Assembly (NCBI GenBank): GCA_034440595.1
Contig: JAWXCH010000163.1
Span: 1 to 5,601 of the forward strand
Direction: 5' to 3'
Origin: JAWXCH01 sp034440595
Lineage (GTDB): Bacteria; Planctomycetota; Planctomycetia; Pirellulales; JALHPA01
DNA length: 5,601 nt
The translations under genes and the position numbers were made by a program. A model generated the notes under the pieces. The model was not told the origin of the DNA. It worked only from the letters and a program-made list of their open reading frames with translations, and ran no database searches. Positions 1 through 5,317 of the stretch are shown piece by piece; the stretch's first letter is position 1; each line of letters begins with the position of its first letter.

Positions 1-1182
1 CTGGTAAGTACCCACGCCACTACTCAAAGCGACTTCAATATCTGGGCGGCGATCAGCGACCCTCTTCCGGAATCCACTACCGAGACACTAGGTGCCGATC
101 ACTACTTCCGGCATCAACTAAAGAGCACCCTCGGTTACCTGAACAAATCCTACGGCGATCCGGCCACGTCGGCGGACGTCGGTGGCAATGCGCAATACGT
201 TGGTTCACCCAAAAAACCATTCCCGCTCATTCGCTGGAACAACCGACCCTTTGCGAATGTGTACGAACTGATGGAAGTGCCGGCCAGTAGTGCGGCACGG
301 TTGGGGATGGAGTTCAGCGTTGGTGCGAATTCGTATGGACCGCTCATAGTGGAACGACATTTCTCCCACCTGCTGAATTTCTTTGAGCCGAATAGCGGTT
401 TCTCGCGCGTGCTAGAGTTGATTCACATTCCGTCGAAGTTTGTCGGTAGCGAGACGATTTTTCACCCGATGACATTCTTCTCTGGCGCTGCGGGAACGGA
501 GTTGTACAAAACGCCGTTTAATTCGATCAGCAGTTTCCGCGAACCCGGTAAAATCAACATCAATACCGTCACCAGTCGGTTGGTTTTCCGTGGTCTGATG
601 CCGCATCTGTCGGCCACTGAGGCGGATAACTTGTTCAACCAATTGGTGGGCAGTCGGCGAGGGACTGCCGGAAGCACTGTAACCATGCTCGACCCAGTGC
701 CAGGCATGCCATCCATTGTGAACGTGCCATTCCGAGCAGCTTCGGAAGCGGACCTCGTGCCCCCTGTTCCAACGATGTCTAGAAAAAGCTCGCAGGTGAC
801 TTTGTTGCGCTCGGTCGATGGAACCGAGGATACAGAACCGTTGTTCGCTCAATCACCATCCACGCAGTACGACTACAACAACGGCCAGCGCAACGCCGCG
901 TTCCGCTATCAGGGAATCGAGCGGATATCAAACCTGGTCACCACACGCTCCAACGTCTACGCGGTCTGGGTCACCGTCGGATTCTTTGAAGTGACACCAG
1001 GCGTAATCGACGAAGGTCATCCAGACGGATACCGACTGGGTGCCGAACTCGGCAGCGACACGGGGGAGGTAAAACGCCACCGCGGTTTCTACCTGCTGGA
1101 TCGCTCGATCCCGGTTGGTTTTGATCGAGGTCAGAATCTGAACGTCGACCGCGCGATCATGCTCAAGCGCTTTATTGAGTAG
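1..1182 (+). CDS. C-terminal part of a large planctomycete-type protein with a GspK-like GKININTV motif (5' end outside window)
   Basis: The frame is open from base 1 to the TAG at 1180-1182, giving 393 residues with no start in the window, so this is the 3' part of a longer gene. Visible landmarks are RWNNRPFANVYELMEVP (residues 78-94), GKININTV inside FREPGKININTV (183-190), a low-complexity Pro/Ser/Thr stretch around 230-260, and a well-formed end with VYAVWVTVGFFEV and GSDTGEVKRHRGFYLLDRSIPV. The GKIN(I/L)NT motif is typical of GspK-like minor pseudopilins of type II secretion, and of large proteins found with pilin-like cassettes in Planctomycetes and Verrucomicrobia. A role in an envelope or secretion/pilus-like assembly is inferred from that motif alone. 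No membrane segment or catalytic motif is visible in this part. The gene converges on the small gene at 1490-1810. An internal GTG at 259 could be mistaken for the start, but the conserved RPFAN segment lies upstream of it. The reading frame is secure; the function is not. Confidence -1.
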   Translation: MVSTHATTQSDFNIWAAISDPLPESTTETLGADHYFRHQLKSTLGYLNKSYGDPATSADVGGNAQYVGSPKKPFPLIRWNNRPFANVYELMEVPASSAARLGMEFSVGANSYGPLIVERHFSHLLNFFEPNSGFSRVLELIHIPSKFVGSETIFHPMTFFSGAAGTELYKTPFNSISSFREPGKININTVTSRLVFRGLMPHLSATEADNLFNQLVGSRRGTAGSTVTMLDPVPGMPSIVNVPFRAASEADLVPPVPTMSRKSSQVTLLRSVDGTEDTEPLFAQSPSTQYDYNNGQRNAAFRYQGIERISNLVTTRSNVYAVWVTVGFFEVTPGVIDEGHPDGYRLGAELGSDTGEVKRHRGFYLLDRSIPVGFDRGQNLNVDRAIMLKRFIE

Positions 1183-1269
1183 CTTGTGCTACGTGCGAAT
1201 GTAGGGGCCGTGCAACGCACCGCGCACTCCGTTTGAGGTTGCGCGACCATATCGCCTCAATCAATAATT

Positions 1270-1293
1270 GGTCGTTTGCTCAACCAAACGTCC
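1270..1293 (+). terminator. Weak hairpin downstream of the large plus-strand gene
   Basis: Arms CGTTTG (1273-1278) and CAAACG (1285-1290) enclose a 6-nt loop. After one T-T mismatch the stem is extended by GG/CC, giving an 8-bp imperfect stem about 90 nt after the stop codon at 1182. No T-run follows, so it is at best a weak or factor-assisted terminator, or an mRNA 3' end stabiliser. It could be chance. Confidence -1.
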
Positions 1294-1337
1294 GGTGCGT
1301 GGAACGTACCCGAAACCAGAAAACGGCTGAGAAATGT

Positions 1338-1493
1338 TAGCCGCGATGCGCTAGCACCAGCGCGTTGAACATGTAAGGAGTCAGGCTTCGCCGAGGAGGA
1401 TCGACGCAACATTGCAAAAGCTACGGCACGGGGACCGTGCCTGCTACGTTGACGGATTCTAGCCGCGATGCGACTGCGGAGCGCGTACGCTAG
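1338..1493. repeat. Intergenic repeat block: duplicated 13-bp word flanking a perfect hairpin
   Basis: The word TAGCCGCGATGCG occurs at 1338-1350 and again, same orientation, at 1460-1472, 122 bp apart. Between them is a perfect 7-bp inverted repeat, GGCACGG (1425-1431) and CCGTGCC (1435-1441), with a 3-nt loop, flanked by GCTAC on both sides (1420-1424 and 1443-1447). The second copy sits in an imperfect palindrome bounded by CTAGC (1459-1463) and GCTAG (1489-1493), which touches the stop codon of the small gene. From memory, similar words recur between genes in Pirellula-like genomes, so a dispersed REP-like repeat family is plausible, but I could not search for it. The rest of the 1183-1489 gap shows no gene or tRNA. 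Confidence -1.
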
Positions 1494-1810
1494 CCCAGCT
1501 TAGCCAATACGTCCAGCAGCACGCGCGCGTGTTCAATGCCACCGACATGGTCGATCAGCTTCTTGGCGGCCAGAAGTTGCTCGGCCGTGATGGATCGTGC
1601 CGGTTTGGCGCGGACAGCACTGGCTACTTTGCGGCGACCACCGGATTTGGTTTTCGTTTTGATCATGCTGATCATTTGCGGCGAAATATCAACGCCAAAG
1701 GCGGCCTTAATCGCGGGACGGATCACGCGTGGCTTAGCACGAGGATGTTCGGCGAGATAGTCTCGAACCAGTTGGGATTTGTTGATCTTTTTCGCTGAAC
1801 TCTTTGCCAT
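1490..1810 (-). CDS. Small basic HTH-like protein, planctomycete-type, function unknown
   Basis: This is a 106-aa protein, ATG at 1810 and TAG at 1490-1492, with a good ribosome site (AGAAAGG, 9 nt before the ATG). It has two parts joined by a basic Gly/Arg/Lys linker (residues 52-72). Residues 10-50 (KSQLVRDYL, then ISPQMISMIKTK) read like a helical, winged-helix or HTH-type DNA-binding fold. Residues 74-104 (ITAEQLLAAKKLIDHVGG and on) are predicted amphipathic helices. The N-terminus is strongly basic (MAKSSAKK), fitting nucleic-acid binding. I recall similar small proteins, with the KSQ-x-(I/V)RDYL opening and LLAAKKL-x-D-x-(V/L)GG ending, in many copies in planctomycete genomes, without an established function. 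DNA binding is an inference. The gene has its own upstream region with a candidate promoter and palindromes, so it may be autoregulated. Its 3' end abuts a repeat. Confidence -1.
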   Translation of the reverse strand: MAKSSAKKINKSQLVRDYLAEHPRAKPRVIRPAIKAAFGVDISPQMISMIKTKTKSGGRRKVASAVRAKPARSITAEQLLAAKKLIDHVGGIEHARVLLDVLAKLG

Positions 1811-1819
1811 GTAGAGAGA

Positions 1820-1826
1820 CCTTTCT
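1820..1826 (-). promoter_or_regulatory. Ribosome binding site of the small HTH-like gene
   Basis: On the minus strand AGAAAGG lies 9 nt before the ATG at 1810. It contains the Shine-Dalgarno core AAAGG and supports this start codon. It is the clearest ribosome site in the window; the other two minus-strand genes lack an equivalent. Confidence -1.
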
Positions 1827-2014
1827 GCAATAAATCAAAGCTGTGAAACTTTTGGTCGGCCAGTAAATGAAGGCTCCCTGCGAAACCAATTCACTGTAAT
1901 CTACAACCCGGCAGGATACGTGGTAGGGCCAATTCAATACATCGATTGCAAATACTGGCGATCGATGTGCAATGAGTTGGCGGCTTGCGAGGACGCCAAA
2001 ACCCGATAGTTTTA

Positions 2015-2030
2015 CCGGATTTGACTCCGG
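2015..2030 (-). promoter_or_regulatory. Hairpin at the predicted 5' end of the small gene's transcript
   Basis: CCGGA (2015-2019) and TCCGG (2026-2030) form a perfect 5-bp stem with a 6-nt loop. It lies 5-20 bp downstream of the proposed -10 box at 2035-2040, so it would fall at or next to the transcript start. It could stabilise the 5' end of the mRNA or be an operator half. No T-run follows, so it is not a terminator. The stem is short and the role is inferred. Confidence -1.
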
Positions 2031-2034
2031 CCAT

Positions 2035-2061
2035 AGTATAACAGTAAATGCAAATTTACAA
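2035..2061 (-). promoter_or_regulatory. Candidate extended -10 promoter for the small HTH-like gene
   Basis: On the minus strand the -10 box is TATACT (plus 2035-2040), a 5/6 match, preceded by TG and one base to give an extended -10 (TGTTATACT). A -35 candidate TTGTAA (2056-2061) is 15 bp upstream, shorter than the ideal 17, so the extended -10 probably carries most of the strength. Transcription would start near 2028 and give a leader of about 218 nt before the ATG at 1810. The box lies in the most AT-rich part of the gap and is overlapped by a palindrome. No start-site data are available. Confidence -1.
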
Positions 2062-2073
2062 AGCTATTTACTG
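2042..2073. promoter_or_regulatory. Overlapping palindromes on the small gene's promoter (candidate operator)
   Basis: CAGTAAAT (2042-2049) and ATTTACTG (2066-2073) are a perfect 8-bp inverted repeat. The same left arm also pairs with ATTTAC at 2054-2059, giving a 6-bp stem closed by a GCAA tetraloop (2050-2053). The left arm therefore has two alternative partners, and the two right arms are direct repeats 12 bp apart. The set covers the -35 candidate and the TG of the extended -10. This arrangement suits a repressor or activator site, possibly for the small HTH-like protein itself. That link is inferred. Confidence -1.
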
Positions 2074-2089
2074 AGAGGGATTGCACAGA

Positions 2090-2158
2090 ATTGCGAGTTA
2101 AAATATTGAGTTCTTCGCCGAGGTAACCCTATCTATCATATAGGAATCGGCTCGCAAT
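2090..2158. other. Nested inverted repeats, candidate structured element of unknown role
   Basis: Three inverted repeats lie inside one another. The outer arms are ATTGCGAG (2090-2097) and CTCGCAAT (2151-2158), 8 bp. The middle arms are GCCGA (2117-2121) and TCGGC (2147-2151). The inner arms are CCTAT (2128-2132) and ATAGG (2140-2144) with a 7-nt loop. On the right side the arms are nearly contiguous, so an RNA could form a stacked hairpin with a large bulge on the left. ATTGC is also repeated at 2080-2084 and 2090-2094, one helical turn apart. It lies between the end of the sigma gene and the small gene's promoter. It may be an upstream regulatory DNA site or a small RNA; no T-run follows on either strand. 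Confidence -1.
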
Positions 2159-2170
2159 AAGATAAGATTT

Positions 2171-2194
2171 GGCGATTCAATTGACTGAATAGCC
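2171..2194 (-). terminator. Possible terminator of the sigma factor gene
   Basis: Arms ATTCA (2175-2179) and TGAAT (2186-2190) with a 6-nt loop are extended past one mismatch by GGC (2171-2173) and GCC (2192-2194). The hairpin lies about 50 nt past the sigma stop codon. On the minus strand a moderately T-rich stretch follows (AAATCTTATCTTATT), which is weaker than a true T-run. It contains the palindrome TCAATTGA (2177-2184). A weak terminator is the best reading, not certain. Confidence -1.
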
Positions 2195-2244
2195 ACCTAT
2201 ATCATAGCCAAAGAAGGAGTCGGAGATTTTCCAACTCGCGGTCA

Positions 2245-3186
2245 CTAGCGACTGTGTGCGTGACTGCTTGCGGGAGGATTGGCGGCAGGGGCGTCCAATC
2301 CGGCGGCCAGCTTTCCAAGTGCTTCGGTTTCGATCTGACGGACACGTTCGCGTGTCAAACCAAGCGACTCGCCGATTTCCTTCAGCGTGCGCGGCTCGTG
2401 ATCGTCCAGGCCGAACCGCATGCGTAAAACGGTCGCTTCGCGGCTGTCCATCGAGCCCATCATGCCCAAGACTTTGGTCAGGCTGTCATAGTTGAGCAGT
2501 TCGTCCTCGGGACTACGTGTGCTTTCGTCCATAACCATCTCGCCCAGCGACCAGCCGGCCTCGGCCTGATCGGTTTGCGGGGTGGAGTTGTAGATACGAA
2601 TCGCTTTCTTGATGATTGGTAGTTTCTTGCGTTGCAGTCCCAACACGCGAGCGATTTCTTCTGGTGTCGGCGTGCGGCCAAGCTCTTCGGTCAATCGAGC
2701 GCTGGCGCGACGCCACTTTGACAGTAGTTCCACCATGTAGGCGGGAATGCGAATCGTCTTGGCGGTATTGATCAGTGCGCGCTTGATGGATTGCTTGATC
2801 CAATAGCTGGCATAGGTACTGAAGCGAGTTCCCATCGCCGGATCGAAACCTTCCACGGCGCGAAGCAAACCGAGGTTTCCCTCTTCGATGAGATCCTGCA
2901 GGCCCAGTCCCTTGCCGGCGTAACCGCGAGCAATATTTACGACAAGGCGCAAGTTCGCACGGACCATGCGGTCCCGGGCACGGATATCGCCGTTGCCGAT
3001 CGCGACTGCCAGCTCTTGTTCGTCCTGCCCGGTGAGGAGCGCGGTCTCATTGATTTCGCGCAGGTAGGTCTCCAGGGGAGTCTGAACGGCCGAAGAAGTG
3101 CGTCGTCGAGTGGTTGCCATGGAGGGACCGTTGTTGGAGCCGATGTCGGATGCTGACAATGTCTTAAGAAGGCTATCGACCTGCAT
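2245..3186 (-). CDS. Sigma-70 family RNA polymerase sigma factor, primary-like without region 1.1
   Basis: It directs RNA polymerase to promoters. The 313-aa protein has region 1.2 (about 35-68, TPLETYLREINET), region 2 (71-150, with DLIEEGNLGLLRAVEGFD, FSTYASYWIKQSIKRAL and TIRIPAYM), region 3 (151-215) and region 4 (238-293, a helix-turn-helix with TLKEIGESLGLTRERVRQIE). The -35-contacting TRER-x-R residues are intact. It lacks the acidic region 1.1 and non-conserved insert of E. coli RpoD (613 aa), so it resembles group 2 sigma factors; whether it is this organism's housekeeping sigma is not decidable here. Start choice: the frame is open to an ATG at 3273, but the extra residues there look non-coding. 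ATG 3186 follows a weak AAAG site with coding-like third positions; ATG 3120 (MATTRRRT, 291 aa) has no ribosome site. Region 2.4 has Tyr128 and Lys135 where E. coli RpoD has W433 and T440. The C-terminal 20 residues are low complexity (Ala, Pro, Ser, His). Confidence -1.
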   Translation of the reverse strand: MQVDSLLKTLSASDIGSNNGPSMATTRRRTSSAVQTPLETYLREINETALLTGQDEQELAVAIGNGDIRARDRMVRANLRLVVNIARGYAGKGLGLQDLIEEGNLGLLRAVEGFDPAMGTRFSTYASYWIKQSIKRALINTAKTIRIPAYMVELLSKWRRASARLTEELGRTPTPEEIARVLGLQRKKLPIIKKAIRIYNSTPQTDQAEAGWSLGEMVMDESTRSPEDELLNYDSLTKVLGMMGSMDSREATVLRMRFGLDDHEPRTLKEIGESLGLTRERVRQIETEALGKLAAGLDAPAANPPASSHAHSR

Positions 3187-3470
3187 AGCAGACTTTCTGC
3201 ACCGACCGGTCTGTCGAGCAAGATGGATCGGATATGCGCGATGTACCATAGGTGCCGAAGTGCGCAAATGCACCGATCAAGCTTAACGCCAGAAAAACCG
3301 CTCATTTTTGCGCTGACAACGTCTCGGACGAAGACAATGCATCGGACGCATTTTTGAGCGGCCTGGAACGACTGTGCCGGATGTGCGGTGTGGCAGTTGC
3401 GGTCAGTTGGAAGCCCGCGCTGGATTTCAAACGGTCGGCAGATTGCCCCGAAAAATACTCAAGCAGCGAT
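3187..3470 (-). other. Leader region of the sigma factor gene, no gene seen
   Basis: This stretch between the rpsA terminator and the sigma start holds no convincing ORF, tRNA or other RNA gene. A weak promoter on the minus strand is TTGTCA (3314-3319, 5/6 to the -35 consensus), 17 bp from TTTTCT (3291-3296, 3/6 to the -10), so the promoter is uncertain. It also holds a dyad at 3298-3361 and a 5-bp hairpin GCAGA/TCTGC (3188-3192/3196-3200) just before the chosen start, with the weak ribosome site overlapping its loop. Confidence -1.
3298..3361. promoter_or_regulatory. Dyad with A4/T4 internal loop in the sigma gene leader
   Basis: CCGCTCA (3298-3304) and TGAGCGG (3355-3361) are a perfect 7-bp inverted repeat. 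Inside, after four T on each side, TGCG (3309-3312) pairs with CGCA (3347-3350). TCGGACG is also repeated at 3324-3330 and 3342-3348. On the minus-strand RNA the loops would be A4 opposite A4. The dyad lies about 110-175 nt upstream of the sigma start and overlaps the weak promoter candidate, so it may be an operator or leader structure. Chance is possible. Confidence -1.
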
Positions 3471-3511
3471 AAAAAAAGCGAAGCCCCGAACTTGCATTCG
3501 AGGCTTCGCTT
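3471..3511 (-). terminator. Strong rho-independent terminator of rpsA
   Basis: On the minus strand a 10-bp perfect stem (AAGCGAAGCC, plus 3502-3511, against plus 3476-3485) continues into 5 more pairs with one G-U wobble, giving 15 bp, a 6-nt loop, and then a run of seven T (plus 3471-3477, the last two also closing the stem). It lies about 37 nt past the rpsA stop at 3548. It should end rpsA transcription and separate rpsA from the sigma gene. Confidence -1.
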
Positions 3512-3547
3512 GATATTTAAACTAGGTGGCAAATTTGCCGTGGCAGT

Positions 3548-5317
3548 TTATTCGCCAGATTCTGGTCCAATGAGCGGGCCGGACTTGCCGACGCCACCCT
3601 TAAGCTCTGACGAACCACCACCAGCGACACCGGCGGCCTCTGCCTCCGATTCGTCCTCAGCCCATTCAACGCGCTTGCGAGACAGGCCGATCTTGCGCTC
3701 TTCGGTGTCGACACGCAGGATCTTGACCTCGATCTTATCGCCAACCTTGACCACTTCTTCGGGGTTTTCGACCTTGTGATCGGCCAGTTCCGAGATGTGC
3801 AACAGACCTTCCAGGCCGTTCTCCAGACCGACAAACACACCAAAGTTGGTGAGCTTGGTGACGGTGCCGGTGACCAATTGGCCGGGCTGGTACTTGGCTG
3901 GAATGTCGGTTGCCCAAGGATCTTCTTCCAGTTGCTTCAGACCAAGAGCAATACGGCGGCGTTGTTGATCGACGCTCAGCACCTTGCATTCGACTTGCTG
4001 GCCCTTTTCGACCACTTCGCTCGGATGGCTGATCTTGCGAGTCCACGACATATCGCTGACGTGCAGCAGGCCATCGATCCCTTCTTCGATCTCGATGAAG
4101 GCACCATAGTTGGTGAGATTGCGAACCGTTCCTGAGACCTGAGCACCAGGTGGATAGCGGTCGGTAACCTTGTCCCAAGGATTTTCTTGAGTCTGCTTCA
4201 TACCAAGCGAGATCTCTTGCTTCTCCTTGTTGATACCAAGCACCACGACGTTGATTTCGTCGTCGACATGCACCAACTCGTTGGGATGGCTGATGCGCTT
4301 GGTCCAGGACATTTCGCTGATATGAACCAAGCCTTCGATCCCTTCCTCAAGCTTCACAAAGGCACCGTAGCTCATCACATTGACGACGGTTCCCTTGATT
4401 ACGGCACCGACAGGGTACTTGTCGCCGACTTGATCCCACGGGCTGGCCGACTTCTGCTTCAGACCGAGCGCGATCTTTTCGCGCTCGCGGTCGATATGCA
4501 GAATTTGCACTTCGATCTCTTGGTCGATGGTGACCATTTCCGAAGGGTGACCAATGCGGCCCCAGCTCATATCGGTGATATGGAGCAGACCGTCGATACC
4601 GCCCAGGTCGACGAATGCACCGAATTCGGCGATGTTCTTGACCACACCGTTGCGAAGCTGGCCGACTTCCAGGGTGTCGAGCAGTTCCTTTTTCTTGAAC
4701 GCACGCTCTTGTTCGATCAGAGCGCGGCGGCTGACGACGATGTTGCGGCGTGCCTCGTCGATTTTCAGCACGATGCACTCGATGGTGCGACCGACGTAGT
4801 CTCCGATGTCGGCCGGGCGGCGAATGTCGACCTGGCTAGCTGGCAAGAAGACGTTCACGCCACTGATATCGACCAACAAACCGCCCTTGATCTTGCGAGT
4901 GACAATGCCGCTGACCACGTCGTTTTCGTGGACGCTGCGCATGACCTCGTTCCAATCTTCGATCTTGCGAGCTTTGCGCTTGCTCAGCGTGATCATGCCG
5001 CGTGTTTCTTCAGCTTGAGCGACGATGTCTTCGACATCTTCGATCAAAACGCGAATCGTCTGACCTGGCTCTGGTGGATCTTCGGTTTCGTCCCACTCGT
5101 TGCGAGGGATTTGGCCTTCGCTCTTGTAGCCCACATCAACTAGAACGAACTCATCATCAACGCGAAGAATCTTGCCATCGACCAAGGCATTGACGGCAAT
5201 GTTTTGCCCTCCCCAGCCTATGTCCTCGGCACTTGTCCCCTCCATTGCGGCTTCGATCTCGCGATCCAAGCTCTCGTCGTCAAGTTCCAGTCCACGAATC
5301 AGATTACGATTAACCAT
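3548..5317 (-). CDS. rpsA: Ribosomal protein S1 (30S subunit), six S1 domains
   Basis: S1 binds the 30S subunit and unstructured mRNA leaders and helps start translation of mRNAs with weak ribosome sites. The 589-aa protein has six S1 RNA-binding domains, at roughly 43-115, 132-199, 216-289, 303-376, 390-463 and 477-549. Domains 3 to 6 carry typical signatures such as FGAFVDLGGIDGLLHITDMSW, YGAFVKLEEGIEGLVHISEMSW, YGAFIEIEEGIDGLLHVSDMSW and FGVFVGLENGLEGLLHISEL. Domains 1 and 2 are more divergent, as in other S1 proteins where they contact the ribosome. A short acidic and Gly/Ser-rich tail (550-589) follows. E. coli S1 is 557 aa, so the size fits. Start: the frame runs back to a GTG at 5374, but ATG 5317 (MVNRNLIRGLELDDES) matches the usual onset of the acidic N-terminal segment. 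Neither has a Shine-Dalgarno site; E. coli rpsA also lacks a canonical one and is autoregulated. A promoter candidate lies about 120 nt upstream and a strong terminator follows. Confidence -1.
   Translation of the reverse strand: MVNRNLIRGLELDDESLDREIEAAMEGTSAEDIGWGGQNIAVNALVDGKILRVDDEFVLVDVGYKSEGQIPRNEWDETEDPPEPGQTIRVLIEDVEDIVAQAEETRGMITLSKRKARKIEDWNEVMRSVHENDVVSGIVTRKIKGGLLVDISGVNVFLPASQVDIRRPADIGDYVGRTIECIVLKIDEARRNIVVSRRALIEQERAFKKKELLDTLEVGQLRNGVVKNIAEFGAFVDLGGIDGLLHITDMSWGRIGHPSEMVTIDQEIEVQILHIDREREKIALGLKQKSASPWDQVGDKYPVGAVIKGTVVNVMSYGAFVKLEEGIEGLVHISEMSWTKRISHPNELVHVDDEINVVVLGINKEKQEISLGMKQTQENPWDKVTDRYPPGAQVSGTVRNLTNYGAFIEIEEGIDGLLHVSDMSWTRKISHPSEVVEKGQQVECKVLSVDQQRRRIALGLKQLEEDPWATDIPAKYQPGQLVTGTVTKLTNFGVFVGLENGLEGLLHISELADHKVENPEEVVKVGDKIEVKILRVDTEERKIGLSRKRVEWAEDESEAEAAGVAGGGSSELKGGVGKSGPLIGPESGE

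Noticed and set aside
412..852. Minus-strand open frames inside the first gene
   Set aside because: The plus-strand frame is open through the whole region with a recognisable conserved motif and C-terminus, so the minus frames are shadows.
1374..1400. Ribosome-site-like AAGGAG and GAGGAGG on the plus strand
   Set aside because: No start codon with a usable open frame follows at a suitable distance; they lie inside the intergenic repeat block.
2011..2039. Plus-strand promoter TTTACC with 17 bp to TAGTAT
   Set aside because: Both boxes match only 4/6, and no plus-strand gene follows. The minus-strand extended -10 in the same place is a better match and has a gene downstream.
1386..2123. 11-bp word CTTCGCCGAGG at 1386-1396 and 2113-2123
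   Set aside because: A few 11-bp matches are expected by chance in a window of this size, and the flanks are unrelated.
1183..2244. Possible tRNA, CRISPR array or mobile element in the gaps
   Set aside because: I found no cloverleaf with a TTCGA-type arm and acceptor stem, no evenly spaced repeats with spacers, and no transposase or long terminal inverted repeats.
3548..4600. Repeated DNA segments within rpsA that look like a tandem repeat
   Set aside because: They are the repeated S1 domains normal for this protein, not an unusual duplication.
4187..5143. A 318-aa open frame on the plus strand
   Set aside because: It lies entirely antisense to the S1 gene, whose six domains are clear, and its protein shows only Asp/His/Leu-rich patterns expected from the opposite strand of S1 codons.
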